Shown here piece after piece: positions 25,297-32,885 of a stretch of DNA of 64,000 nt. A model generated the notes under the pieces. That model saw only the letters and a list, made by a program, of their open reading frames with translations, was not told the origin of the DNA and ran no database searches. The DNA lies in contig NZ_SJPF01000005.1 in assembly GCF_007859755.1 (NCBI RefSeq), forward strand, positions 372,001 to 436,000. Direction: 5' to 3'. Made by a program: the position numbers and the translations under genes. Source of the DNA: Blastopirellula retiformator. GTDB taxonomy: Bacteria > Planctomycetota > Planctomycetia > Pirellulales > Pirellulaceae. Every line of letters starts with the position of its first letter. Within the stretch, counting starts at the first letter, position 1.

Positions 25297-26667
25297 ATGA
25301 TCAGCGTTTTCGAGCTATTCACCATCGGAATCGGGCCTTCCAGTTCTCACTCGGTAGGTCCGATGCGCGCCGCGCATCGTTTTCTGGCCGATCTCGCCGC
25401 CGCCGGACAGTTGGACAGGGTCGCCCGCGTGCAGGCCGAACTCTACGGTTCTCTAGCTCTGACCGGCATCGGCCACGGAACCGACAAAGCGGTCTTGGTT
25501 GGCTTGGCCGGCGAAACGCCCGAAGCGGTCGATCCCGACTCGATCGTGCCGACGGCCGAAAGCATCGAGTCGACCAAGAAACTGAATCTGGCTGGCCAGC
25601 GCGAGATCCCCTTCGACTGCGAAACCGACCTGCTGTTCCATCGCCGTAAGTCGCTGCCGGCACATCCCAACGGATTGAAGTTCGCCGCGTTTGACGCCGG
25701 CGGAGTCGTCCTACAAGAGACCGCTTACTATTCGATTGGCGGGGGTTTTGTCGTCTCGGAAGAGGAACTGGCCCAAGGCCCGCCGGTCGATGCCGTCGCG
25801 TTCCCGTATCCCTTTGAAAAAGCGGCCGACCTGCTACGGATCTCGGAGGAGACCGGACTCTCGTTCAGCGGCATCATGCTGCAGAACGAAAAGGCGCGGC
25901 GCAGCGAAGAGGAAGTTCGCGCCGGCTTGAAGAAAATCTGGGAAGCGATGCAGGCCTGCGTCGAGAAAGGGCTCTCGACCGACGGCGTCCTTCCCGGCGG
26001 TTTGAAGATTAAACGCCGCGCTCGCGGATTTGCACAGGAACTAATGAAGCGGTACGGTGGCGCGAACGATCCGCTGTCGGTGCTCGACTGGGTCAACGCC
26101 TTTGCGATGGCGGTCAATGAAGAGAACGCCGCCGGCGGCCGAGTCGTCACGGCGCCCACCAACGGCGCGGCGGGAATCATTCCGGCGGTTCTGCATTACT
26201 ATGCCCGGTTTTGTCCGCAGGCCAGCGAGGATGGCGTCATCCGCTTTTTGTTGACCGCGGCGGCGATCGCGACCCTGTACAAGAAAAACGCTTCGATCTC
26301 TGGCGCCGAAGTTGGTTGCCAAGGCGAGGTGGGCGTCGCCTGTTCGATGGCGGCCGCCGCATTGACTGAAGTGCTGGGAGGGACGCCGCAGCAAGTTGAA
26401 CAAGCGGCCGAGATTGGCATGGAGCACAACCTGGGTTTGACCTGCGATCCAATCGGCGGCCTGGTGCAAGCGCCGTGCATCGAACGAAACGCGATGGGCG
26501 CTACGAAGGCGATCAACGCATCGCGACTGGCGCTCCGCGGCGACGGCACGCATCATGTGTCGCTCGACCGCGTGATCAACGTCATGCGCCGCACTGGGGC
26601 CGACATGTCGAAGAAGTACAAGGAAACGTCCCGCGGCGGTTTGGCGGTGAATTGGACCGAATGCTAG
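25297..26667 (+). CDS. sdaA: L-serine ammonia-lyase, single-chain iron-sulfur type
   Basis: Deaminates L-serine to pyruvate and ammonia. 456 residues combining the beta-type domain ([23 protein letters not shown] at the start) and the alpha-type catalytic domain with [41 protein letters not shown] and [21 protein letters not shown], whose cysteines bind the 4Fe-4S cluster. The N-terminal start matches family members exactly. It is monocistronic, convergent with the flavodoxin gene. Confidence 0.96.
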   Translation: MISVFELFTIGIGPSSSHSVGPMRAAHRFLADLAAAGQLDRVARVQAELYGSLALTGIGHGTDKAVLVGLAGETPEAVDPDSIVPTAESIESTKKLNLAGQREIPFDCETDLLFHRRKSLPAHPNGLKFAAFDAGGVVLQETAYYSIGGGFVVSEEELAQGPPVDAVAFPYPFEKAADLLRISEETGLSFSGIMLQNEKARRSEEEVRAGLKKIWEAMQACVEKGLSTDGVLPGGLKIKRRARGFAQELMKRYGGANDPLSVLDWVNAFAMAVNEENAAGGRVVTAPTNGAAGIIPAVLHYYARFCPQASEDGVIRFLLTAAAIATLYKKNASISGAEVGCQGEVGVACSMAAAALTEVLGGTPQQVEQAAEIGMEHNLGLTCDPIGGLVQAPCIERNAMGATKAINASRLALRGDGTHHVSLDRVINVMRRTGADMSKKYKETSRGGLAVNWTEC

Positions 26668-26703
26668 GCAGCCAGTTCATGGGCTAACCACTGGTTTTGA
26701 TTC

Positions 26704-27249
26704 TCAACCTGCGTCAGCAAGGTCCTGCAGGTCAAGCAACCCAATCTCCTGCAGAACCTGGACCAACCAACCGCGAATTCGCTCTTCGGTCAGCTCCGGT
26801 TCGTTGTCTTCGTCCAGGCCAAGTCCGACGAAATGCTCGTCGTCGTACATTGCCTGCGACTCGTCAAACTGATAGCCGGCGGTTGGCCAGACGCCGACTA
26901 GTTGGGCGCCCCGTTTCTCGATCGCTTCCCATAGCTGGCCCATTGCGTCGAGGAAGTTGTAGGGATAACCGTACGCGTCTCCCATCGCGAATAGGCCCAC
27001 CTTCTTGCCGGTCAGATCAAGGTCGCCCAGCTTCTTCAAAAACGCGTACCAGTCGTCTTGCATGTCGCCGATGTTCCAGGTCGAGACGCCCAGCAGCAGC
27101 ACGTCATACTCGGCCAACTGTTGCGGTTCGCTCAGCGCGACGTCACCGATATGCGCAAGCAGGCCGCCTAGTTCTTCGGCCAATTTGTTCGCGGCCAGTT
27201 CAGTGTTGCCGGTCGTCGATCCGTAAAAGATCGCAAGTTTCGAGCTCAT
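26704..27249 (-). CDS. Flavodoxin
   Basis: 181 residues. Low-potential FMN electron carrier in the cytoplasm. The FMN phosphate loop is FYGSTTGNTELAA near the N-terminus; LLLGVSTWNIGDMQDDWYAF and FAMGDAYGYPYNFLDAMGQL are the flavin-stacking and the long-chain flavodoxin loops. The C-terminus LDEDNEPELTEERIRGWL is typical. The frame is open upstream to 27348, but ATG 27249 with GGAG eight bases ahead fits the family start. Confidence 0.94.
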   Translation of the reverse strand: MSSKLAIFYGSTTGNTELAANKLAEELGGLLAHIGDVALSEPQQLAEYDVLLLGVSTWNIGDMQDDWYAFLKKLGDLDLTGKKVGLFAMGDAYGYPYNFLDAMGQLWEAIEKRGAQLVGVWPTAGYQFDESQAMYDDEHFVGLGLDEDNEPELTEERIRGWLVQVLQEIGLLDLQDLADAG

Positions 27250-27314
27250 GGGATTCACTCCGGGGAAAGCATGTGAGGTAAGAGACGCAGCGCAATGGAG
27301 GTTCGACCTCAGAC

Positions 27315-27359
27315 GTAGGTTGGGTGCAGCGCAGCGCTGGCCCAACAATGCGGTTGCAA
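27315..27359. repeat. 45-bp dispersed repeat
   Basis: Inverted copy of 14793-14837 with about two mismatches, here without the flanking 21-bp inverted repeats. It lies in the gap between the flavodoxin gene and a TPR gene. Its core (GCAGCGCAGCGCTGG) is self-complementary and could form a hairpin. Confidence 0.7.
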
Positions 27360-27385
27360 CGGAAAGGTGAGAGAAAGACGCCGCT

Positions 27386-28114
27386 CTACTCGCTGGCGAT
27401 TTCCACCAGCCGGCAGCGGCAGTAGGCGGCTCGCTCGCGGTCGTCGAACAGTTCGAACAGCTCGACCAACCGGGCGACGCAGCAGGCGCAATCGACCGAG
27501 TACATCTCGTCGTTTGAAGCGTCGGCGATCGCCAGGTACGCCTTTTCCTGCTCGTCTAGCTGCGTGTAGAGAGTCGCCAGCGACATCCGGTAGCGAAACA
27601 CTCGCGGCGCCAGGTCGATCAGTCTTTCTACTAGAGGGATCGACCGCTCGGCAGGTTCGCCCCCACGCGACATGTAAAACACGACGCCGTATAGCGCGGC
27701 GTGGCTGTTGGGGTTTCGCTGGACCGCCAATTCGCAGACCCGGCGGGCCAATTCAAATTCTTGCAGTCGTCCTAGCCCTTCTGCCAGGGAAGATAAGAGG
27801 GCGGTCGGAAAGTCGCTTCGCTCGGCCAGTCGGCAGAGAATTTCGCGACCTCGATCGAGGTCGCCCGTATGGCAATAACAGTCGGCGATCGCCAACTGGG
27901 CCGCCGTCGAAAGGGACTGCAGCTGTTGCGCTGCGAGCAAGGTTTCTAGACCTGCAGGGAAGGCGCCCTGCATCTGCAGGATCACCCCTTTTAGTTCTAA
28001 GGCGTCGGCGCCAACGTCTCCGGCGGCCAGCACCGCTTCGACATGTCGCAGGGCCTCGGGCAGCAAACCGCGGGTGTAGCACGCCACGGCGCGTTGCAAG
28101 CGATCTTGCATCAC
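27386..28114 (-). CDS. TPR-repeat protein, paralogue of the next gene
   Basis: 242 residues made almost wholly of degenerate TPR-like helical pairs (for example ALELKGVILQMQGAFPAGLETL, LAIADCYCHTGDLDRGREIL, RRVCELAVQRNPNSHAALYG). No signal peptide. It aligns along most of its length with the gene at 28165-28926, 50 bp upstream on the same strand. Cysteines are unusually common near the C-terminus (VDCACCVARL, AYCRCRL). Probably a protein-interaction module; partner unknown. Confidence 0.72.
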   Translation of the reverse strand: MMQDRLQRAVACYTRGLLPEALRHVEAVLAAGDVGADALELKGVILQMQGAFPAGLETLLAAQQLQSLSTAAQLAIADCYCHTGDLDRGREILCRLAERSDFPTALLSSLAEGLGRLQEFELARRVCELAVQRNPNSHAALYGVVFYMSRGGEPAERSIPLVERLIDLAPRVFRYRMSLATLYTQLDEQEKAYLAIADASNDEMYSVDCACCVARLVELFELFDDRERAAYCRCRLVEIASE

Positions 28115-28164
28115 GGCATTCTCTCCAAGCGAATCAAGTTAGCGAGCGCGAAGCGAAAGCGAGA

Positions 28165-28926
28165 CTAGCCGTCCCCCTCTTCTTCGTCGCTCGGTCGATA
28201 CGATGAGACCGTCTCGTATTCGATCTGCGCCAAGCGGGCATGGCACGCTTGGGCTCGCTCCTCTTCGCCGCAAGCCGCCAGCAGCAGTCGTAACCGCTGC
28301 AACGAAGCGACGCAGTCGAGCGACTCGACCTCGATGACTCGCAACCGACGAACGGCGTCGAGCCGTCGTCCCGCTTCGACCAACCGCTTGATCACTGCGA
28401 TTTTGTAGTGGAGATTCTTTGGTTGCAGACGTTCGGCCTGCAATAGCATCGGCAGCGAGGCTTGTGGGCCAAGTCCCGAACGCTCGAGCCCCTCGGCGAC
28501 CAATGTCAGCAGCCGATGGTTTTCCCGAAAGCGGCGAAGGGTCCGCAGACCCAAATCGACCGCCACTCCAATCGCGTCGACCCGCATCAGCCCGCGAACC
28601 GTATCGACCGCGTCCGCCTCGTCGAGATTCTCGATCGTGGCGAGATGCTGGTAGATGCAGTCCGCCAATTCAGGCCGCTGCGTACGGAGATAACACTCGG
28701 CCAACCGGCACTGTGCCGTCGCCGAGAGAGGCAAGAGAATCGCAGCGATTTCAAACGCTTGCGCCGCCAACGGCAAGTTGCCGAGGTCGAAATGAATCTG
28801 TCCAGCCAACTGCCAGCAACGCCCATCGGCGTCCCACTGGTCCCGAGTTTGACTCAGAACATGCAGGGCCTGGTTGGTGCGTCCCTGACGAAACAGTTCG
28901 ACGGCAAGCGCGTAATAGTCCACCAT
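28165..28926 (-). CDS. TPR-repeat protein, paralogue of the downstream gene
   Basis: 253 residues, starting MVDYYALAVELFRQGRTNQALHVL. TPR-like repeats fill the protein (AQCRLAECYLRTQ, LPMLLQAERLQPKNLHYKIAVI). The tail RPSDEEEGDG is acidic. AAGGAG stands four to five bases before ATG 28926, so I choose it over the frame's extension to 29166, whose sequence looks non-coding. Cotranscribed with the paralogue downstream; together a tandem duplication. Confidence 0.72.
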   Translation of the reverse strand: MVDYYALAVELFRQGRTNQALHVLSQTRDQWDADGRCWQLAGQIHFDLGNLPLAAQAFEIAAILLPLSATAQCRLAECYLRTQRPELADCIYQHLATIENLDEADAVDTVRGLMRVDAIGVAVDLGLRTLRRFRENHRLLTLVAEGLERSGLGPQASLPMLLQAERLQPKNLHYKIAVIKRLVEAGRRLDAVRRLRVIEVESLDCVASLQRLRLLLAACGEEERAQACHARLAQIEYETVSSYRPSDEEEGDG

Positions 28927-29299
28927 TCTCTCCTTTTCGTGCCGAAGCCAGCGGTTGCGGCAGCCCGAGCAAATCAGGCGACCGCAGCGAGCCAGCCGAG
29001 TTCGCCGCACTGGGCAAATCCGGACGGTCCTTCCAGCAGGGCTGGCTCCCAGTTTCCAAAACCGGGCTGGCTGGCAGCTGAAATGATAGTGAGTCTCAAT
29101 AGCTGTAATGATACCGGCGGCGGTGGATTGCGTCAACAGATTGGTGACGAGAAATGCCCAAATCAACGTATCCGCTTAGAGAGTAAAGAGTTATCTAAGG
29201 AGTCGGTGATGATGGCGGACTGATAATTAGCGTAGTAAGTTCGGGCGACCGTCCATCGGTAGCATGGTAGAGGGCTCGAACAGTCGCTTTAAGTGTGAT

Positions 29300-30025
29300 T
29301 CAACTGGCCGAAAGCGATTCTTTCCCAATCCATTCGTGCCGGATCCCCTTCATCAACAGGGCAGAGTCAAACTCGATCGTTCCGCCGGGAAAAAGACGGC
29401 GATCGTCGAAGTAGCTCGACTCGACCCGCTCGATCCTTAGCGGCTGGACTTTCCAACCAAAGGATCGCAGCTCTAGGCCGTCGAACTCGTTCGGTTTCGT
29501 CCCGTCCGAGTAGCCAAGGCAGCCAGCCTCGAAAAAGTTGGACGCTTCTTGAAGCGACGAGAAGACGGAATTGCGCGGTAGCTCCGCCGCAATCGCTCCT
29601 TGGACTGCAATCTGGATCTGGTGATCATCGCTATGGACGTCAAGGCTGTAAGAATCATCTCGCTCGTTGACGTCGAATTGAGCGAGATGATGCACGCCTG
29701 GGAACAGTCGTCCACCCACCAGCGCGTTCAACCAAGAGGAAGTGTCTCGTCTCGGGATGTAAACGCCCTGAGAGGTTTGCCCTGCCTGATCCCATTCAAC
29801 CGCAAAGCGGTGAGCGGCGTTTTCCGAGGAAATGCCACAGAAGCTGGGCAAGAATTTCGGCGTAACGTTCTTCAGCCGGATCAGGCAAATGCCTGCCATA
29901 CCAAAGCCGTTTACAAGCTGCGGGCGAAACGGCGGCGGCAGCGCCTTGGCCAGCGTGTCGGGGGCGACTCGATAGTTCACCAAGATGCGCCGGTCGATTG
30001 TGCCTTGGATCGTGGGGATTTGCAT
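29300..30025 (-). CDS. DUF2071 family protein
   Basis: 241 residues with the DUF2071 (acetoacetate-decarboxylase-like fold) pattern: IDRRILVNYRVAPDTLAKALPP near the start, GMAGICLIRLKNVTPKFLP, VEWDQ...GVYIPRRDTSSWLNALVGGRLFPG and a C-terminal SYFDDRRLFP. Enzymatic function of the family is not known. GGAGAAG six bases before ATG 30025 supports this start rather than the one at 30172. Convergent/divergent neighbours suggest it is monocistronic. Confidence 0.85.
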   Translation of the reverse strand: MQIPTIQGTIDRRILVNYRVAPDTLAKALPPPFRPQLVNGFGMAGICLIRLKNVTPKFLPSFCGISSENAAHRFAVEWDQAGQTSQGVYIPRRDTSSWLNALVGGRLFPGVHHLAQFDVNERDDSYSLDVHSDDHQIQIAVQGAIAAELPRNSVFSSLQEASNFFEAGCLGYSDGTKPNEFDGLELRSFGWKVQPLRIERVESSYFDDRRLFPGGTIEFDSALLMKGIRHEWIGKESLSAS

Positions 30026-30277
30026 GATTCTTCTCCGCTCTGGCAGACAACCGCAAATTGCCTGCGGACGTAACCGGGAAAAGCGCATCGGCGCCAGGGA
30101 ACCTCTCACCGGCGGCAAATGGCCGCGATTTGCATCGCAATTTTTTGTCCGGTTTTCAAAGCAGGCGGGCAATCTATTGGCAGGAGCGGGGCTGACGCGT
30201 CGTTTGGCAAAGGTGTCGTCGGCTCGTTCGTGTTCAACATACTCCCGGTGAGAACTGCAATTGAACGGAGACCGATT

Positions 30278-30748
30278 ATGATTCGGAGCGTGGTGATAGC
30301 GATGCTGACCCTCCTGCCCTCACTGGTTGGCGCGGAAGAATCGCAAGTAGGTCTGTCGTTGCAAACGCCGCAGCTGGGGGACGGTCAGGCTCGCGCTCTG
30401 CTCAAGCAATATCACAACTTCGCCCTGGAAACATTTCGGGGGGCATGCGCCGATTGGCTACAGTGCGGGGCGTCGTTTGATCGCGTACAGGCAAACGTCG
30501 ATCGCATTTTTGATGCGCGGGCCGACCTGATGGATCCCCAAGCTTCGCGCGTCGACCTGCTGCGAGAGAAGTTAGAATGGGCGAAGCTGCTAGAGCGGCA
30601 GGCGGTTAACATCGATCAACAGCCGGCCATCGAATATCGCGTCCAGGTCGAATTCGAGCTAAAACGCGCCATCGGAAAACCAGAGGCCAAGACGGGTCTC
30701 ACCTTGGCCCCATTGTTCCAGCAAATAAACTCAACCGCCACTCGTTAG
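30278..30748 (+). CDS. Hypothetical secreted protein
   Basis: 156 residues with a Sec signal peptide (MIRSVVIAMLTLLPSLVGA). The mature part is helical and charged, with two cysteines close together (ACADWLQCGASFDRV) that may form a disulfide. No family is recognised. GGAG eight bases before ATG 30278 supports this start; the frame runs back to 30119 without it. Confidence 0.7.
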   Translation: MIRSVVIAMLTLLPSLVGAEESQVGLSLQTPQLGDGQARALLKQYHNFALETFRGACADWLQCGASFDRVQANVDRIFDARADLMDPQASRVDLLREKLEWAKLLERQAVNIDQQPAIEYRVQVEFELKRAIGKPEAKTGLTLAPLFQQINSTATR

Positions 30749-30764
30749 ACGGTCCGACGTCCAA

Positions 30765-31172
30765 TTACGGAAGATCGAAGTTCACTTCGTTACGTCCTTC
30801 TTCCGCGACCAACGTTAACTCGGACGAGCGCGTGTCGCCGTAGTTGGCCGGGATCAGGTCTTTGGCTCGGATCATCCGGCTCGCTTCGTCGCGGATGTCG
30901 ACTCCGTCTTTGTAACGGATGGCGATCTTGTACTCGCTCGGTTTGAGCAGGGGCGAGTAGCTGCCGCCTGATTCTATCTTGGCGACTTCGACCGCCGCGT
31001 CGGAGACGAAGTTCATCGAGCCGACGCCGCCCTCGAGCGGTTGTCCTTGGTGAGTGATAACCCCGTGGACATGCGCCATTCTGGCGGGCGTGCTCGAGAA
31101 GCAGCCGCCGAGTAGCGTCAGTCCCATGCAGACGACGCTCAGGCTCAGGGACCGGTTTAAGCAAAATGCCAA
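30765..31172 (-). CDS. Small lipoprotein of the DUF1559-partner type
   Basis: 135 residues with a lipobox LLGGC after a hydrophobic stretch, so lipid-anchored. The mature domain has the same plan as the lipoprotein at 6417-6806: an opening HVHGVITHQGQPLEGG strand-turn-strand, a central SEYKIAIRY and a closing NEVNFDL. That is the transthyretin/carboxypeptidase-regulatory-like small beta-sandwich. It follows a decayed DUF1559 gene on the same strand, so this is a second copy of that two-gene module. Whether it is still functional is open. Confidence 0.7.
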   Translation of the reverse strand: MAFCLNRSLSLSVVCMGLTLLGGCFSSTPARMAHVHGVITHQGQPLEGGVGSMNFVSDAAVEVAKIESGGSYSPLLKPSEYKIAIRYKDGVDIRDEASRMIRAKDLIPANYGDTRSSELTLVAEEGRNEVNFDLP

Positions 31173-31235
31173 AGTTCAGTTCCTTAGTGCGATGAGAGAG
31201 AATGACCCGCGTCGCGACAAGCCGACTTGCCTGCG

Positions 31236-31517
31236 TTACTGCAAGTTGATCGGCAGGCCGTCGATGCGGCCTCCCATCGCGTTGTAAGCCCGGTGATCCA
31301 TCGTGTCGGGTAGGAACTGAACCGACGCATCGGCCAGCGTAAAGACAGCCCTGCCGGGGTGAAAGCTGGACGCGCCGATGTTGTTGACCACGGCGGCCAT
31401 ATTCGCCTCTTCGATGAACCGGCTATTGATCCCGTGGTTGGTCGGGCAGCCCTGAAAGTTCGGGCAGTAGGCGCACATCCAGCGGGTCAGTTCGCCGCGG
31501 CGGCCGGGTTGCTTCAA
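31236..31517 (-). pseudogene. DUF1559 C-terminal remnant
   Basis: 93 codons ending with the DUF1559 signature FHPGRAVFTLADASVQFLPDTMDHRAY. The prepilin-type N-terminus and the first two-thirds of the family (about 200 residues) are missing. Just upstream (31580-31760), another minus-strand frame reads TGVRAPWQEWPSNPNGDSM and on to a TAG at 31581-31579, which may be a frame-shifted earlier part. I read it as a decaying gene, followed by its lipoprotein partner. Confidence 0.7.
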
Positions 31518-32054
31518 TGCGTTTCTTGCTGATAGCAGTAGTTATGTCGCTGGCGCAATCCGGGGGCAGACCGTCGGTCTATTGCGGACAAATGCTGGGG
31601 GCATAGCACATCACGGCGGTGTCGCCGGCCCAGTTGTCAAAAGGCTGCCCGTCGCCGCGGCGCATCGAATCGCCATTTGGATTGCTGGGCCATTCCTGCC
31701 ACGGAGCGCGAACGCCGGTCAGAGCGTCTCGTTGCATGTCTTCAAAAAGACAAGCCGGGGTGCGTTTCGTGTATCATGAAAAAATTAGTAGAATGGCGTT
31801 TTTACGGCGAATGTCTTTCATGAAATTTTGACTACGGCGATTGATTTGGAAATACGCGTTTGCGTCGCGATGTTTGCGTTTTCGCTACTTGCAAAGCGAT
31901 CGTGCCAACTTTTGGGGCGGATTTGAGAGATTCGTTGCCCTGAAAAGTGGGCGCGAGCGGAACAGCCATGTCAGAGCGCTGACATGCGCACGGTGGATGC
32001 ACCGATGGTCGGTGGAGTGGCGATCGACGTTCCGCGATTGGGGGCGACTTGCGA
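31518..32054. other. Gene-poor region with DUF1559 debris
   Basis: 537 bp without an intact gene. The left part holds the possible frame-shifted DUF1559 segment described in the previous entry. Near 31967-31984 a 7-bp stem with a 4-base loop (ATGTCAG/CTGACAT) is visible. I found no promoter or terminator of quality. Confidence 0.5.
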
Positions 32055-32828
32055 CTAAGAAAAATACTCCACCGCATTCTGGAAGATCTTCAACCCATCA
32101 CCAACTTCCCCCGCTTCGCCGCGCGTCCAGCGTGGGTGATGCGTCGGATCGAGGTGACGCTCGGGGTGCGGCATCAGGCCGAAGACGCGGCCGGTGCTGT
32201 CGCAGGCGCCGGCGACGCCGAGTTGGGCGCCGTTGGGGCAGTCGGGGAAGGCCGCCTCGCCGCCAGCGGCGTCGGTGTAGCGGAGGGCGAGCTGGTCAGC
32301 CTTGTCGAGCGCCGCAAGCGTGGCGGCGTCGCGGGCGGCGAAGCGGCCTTCGGCGTGGGCGACCGGCAGGTACATCTTTTCGATGTCCTTCAGGAAGACG
32401 CACTTGTCGCCGAACGTTTTCAGGTGGACCCAGCGATCGACGAAGCGTTGCGACTCGTTCCAGGCTAAAGTCGCCGGCGGGTGACCGTCGTCGGAGTCAG
32501 GCAGCAGGATGCCCGACTTCAGCAAGATCTGAAAGCCGTTGCAGATCCCCAAGACCAGCTTGCCGGCGTCGATGAACTGACGCAGCACTTCATCCAGGTG
32601 ATGACGAATCTGGCTGCCGACGATCCGGCCGGCGGCGATGTCGTCGCCATAGCTGAAACCGCCCGGCAGGCAAAGGATCTGAAAGCCTTCGGCCAGGTTG
32701 GGCTGATCGAGCAAGCGGTTCAGGTGAACGCGCTCAGCCTGGCCGCCGGCAAGCTGAAACGCAAACGCCGTTTCGCCATCGCAATTGGTGCCGGGGGCTC
32801 GCAGGATCAAGGCCTTGGGAGTCGCCAT
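32055..32828 (-). CDS. purQ: Phosphoribosylformylglycinamidine synthase, glutaminase subunit
   Basis: 257 residues. Supplies ammonia from glutamine to PurL in purine synthesis. Class I glutamine amidotransferase: nucleophile cysteine in LVLGICNGFQIL, oxyanion strand CLPGGFSYGDDIAAG, and the catalytic HPE near the C-terminus (MPHPERHLDPTHH). It lies 57 bp after purL on the same strand, so tyrA - purL - purQ form one operon. Confidence 0.96.
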   Translation of the reverse strand: MATPKALILRAPGTNCDGETAFAFQLAGGQAERVHLNRLLDQPNLAEGFQILCLPGGFSYGDDIAAGRIVGSQIRHHLDEVLRQFIDAGKLVLGICNGFQILLKSGILLPDSDDGHPPATLAWNESQRFVDRWVHLKTFGDKCVFLKDIEKMYLPVAHAEGRFAARDAATLAALDKADQLALRYTDAAGGEAAFPDCPNGAQLGVAGACDSTGRVFGLMPHPERHLDPTHHPRWTRGEAGEVGDGLKIFQNAVEYFS

Positions 32829-32885
32829 CGTCGGTTACTTTACTAGGGAAAAAGGTGCTGCAAACGGAAACAACAACAGGGGCGT

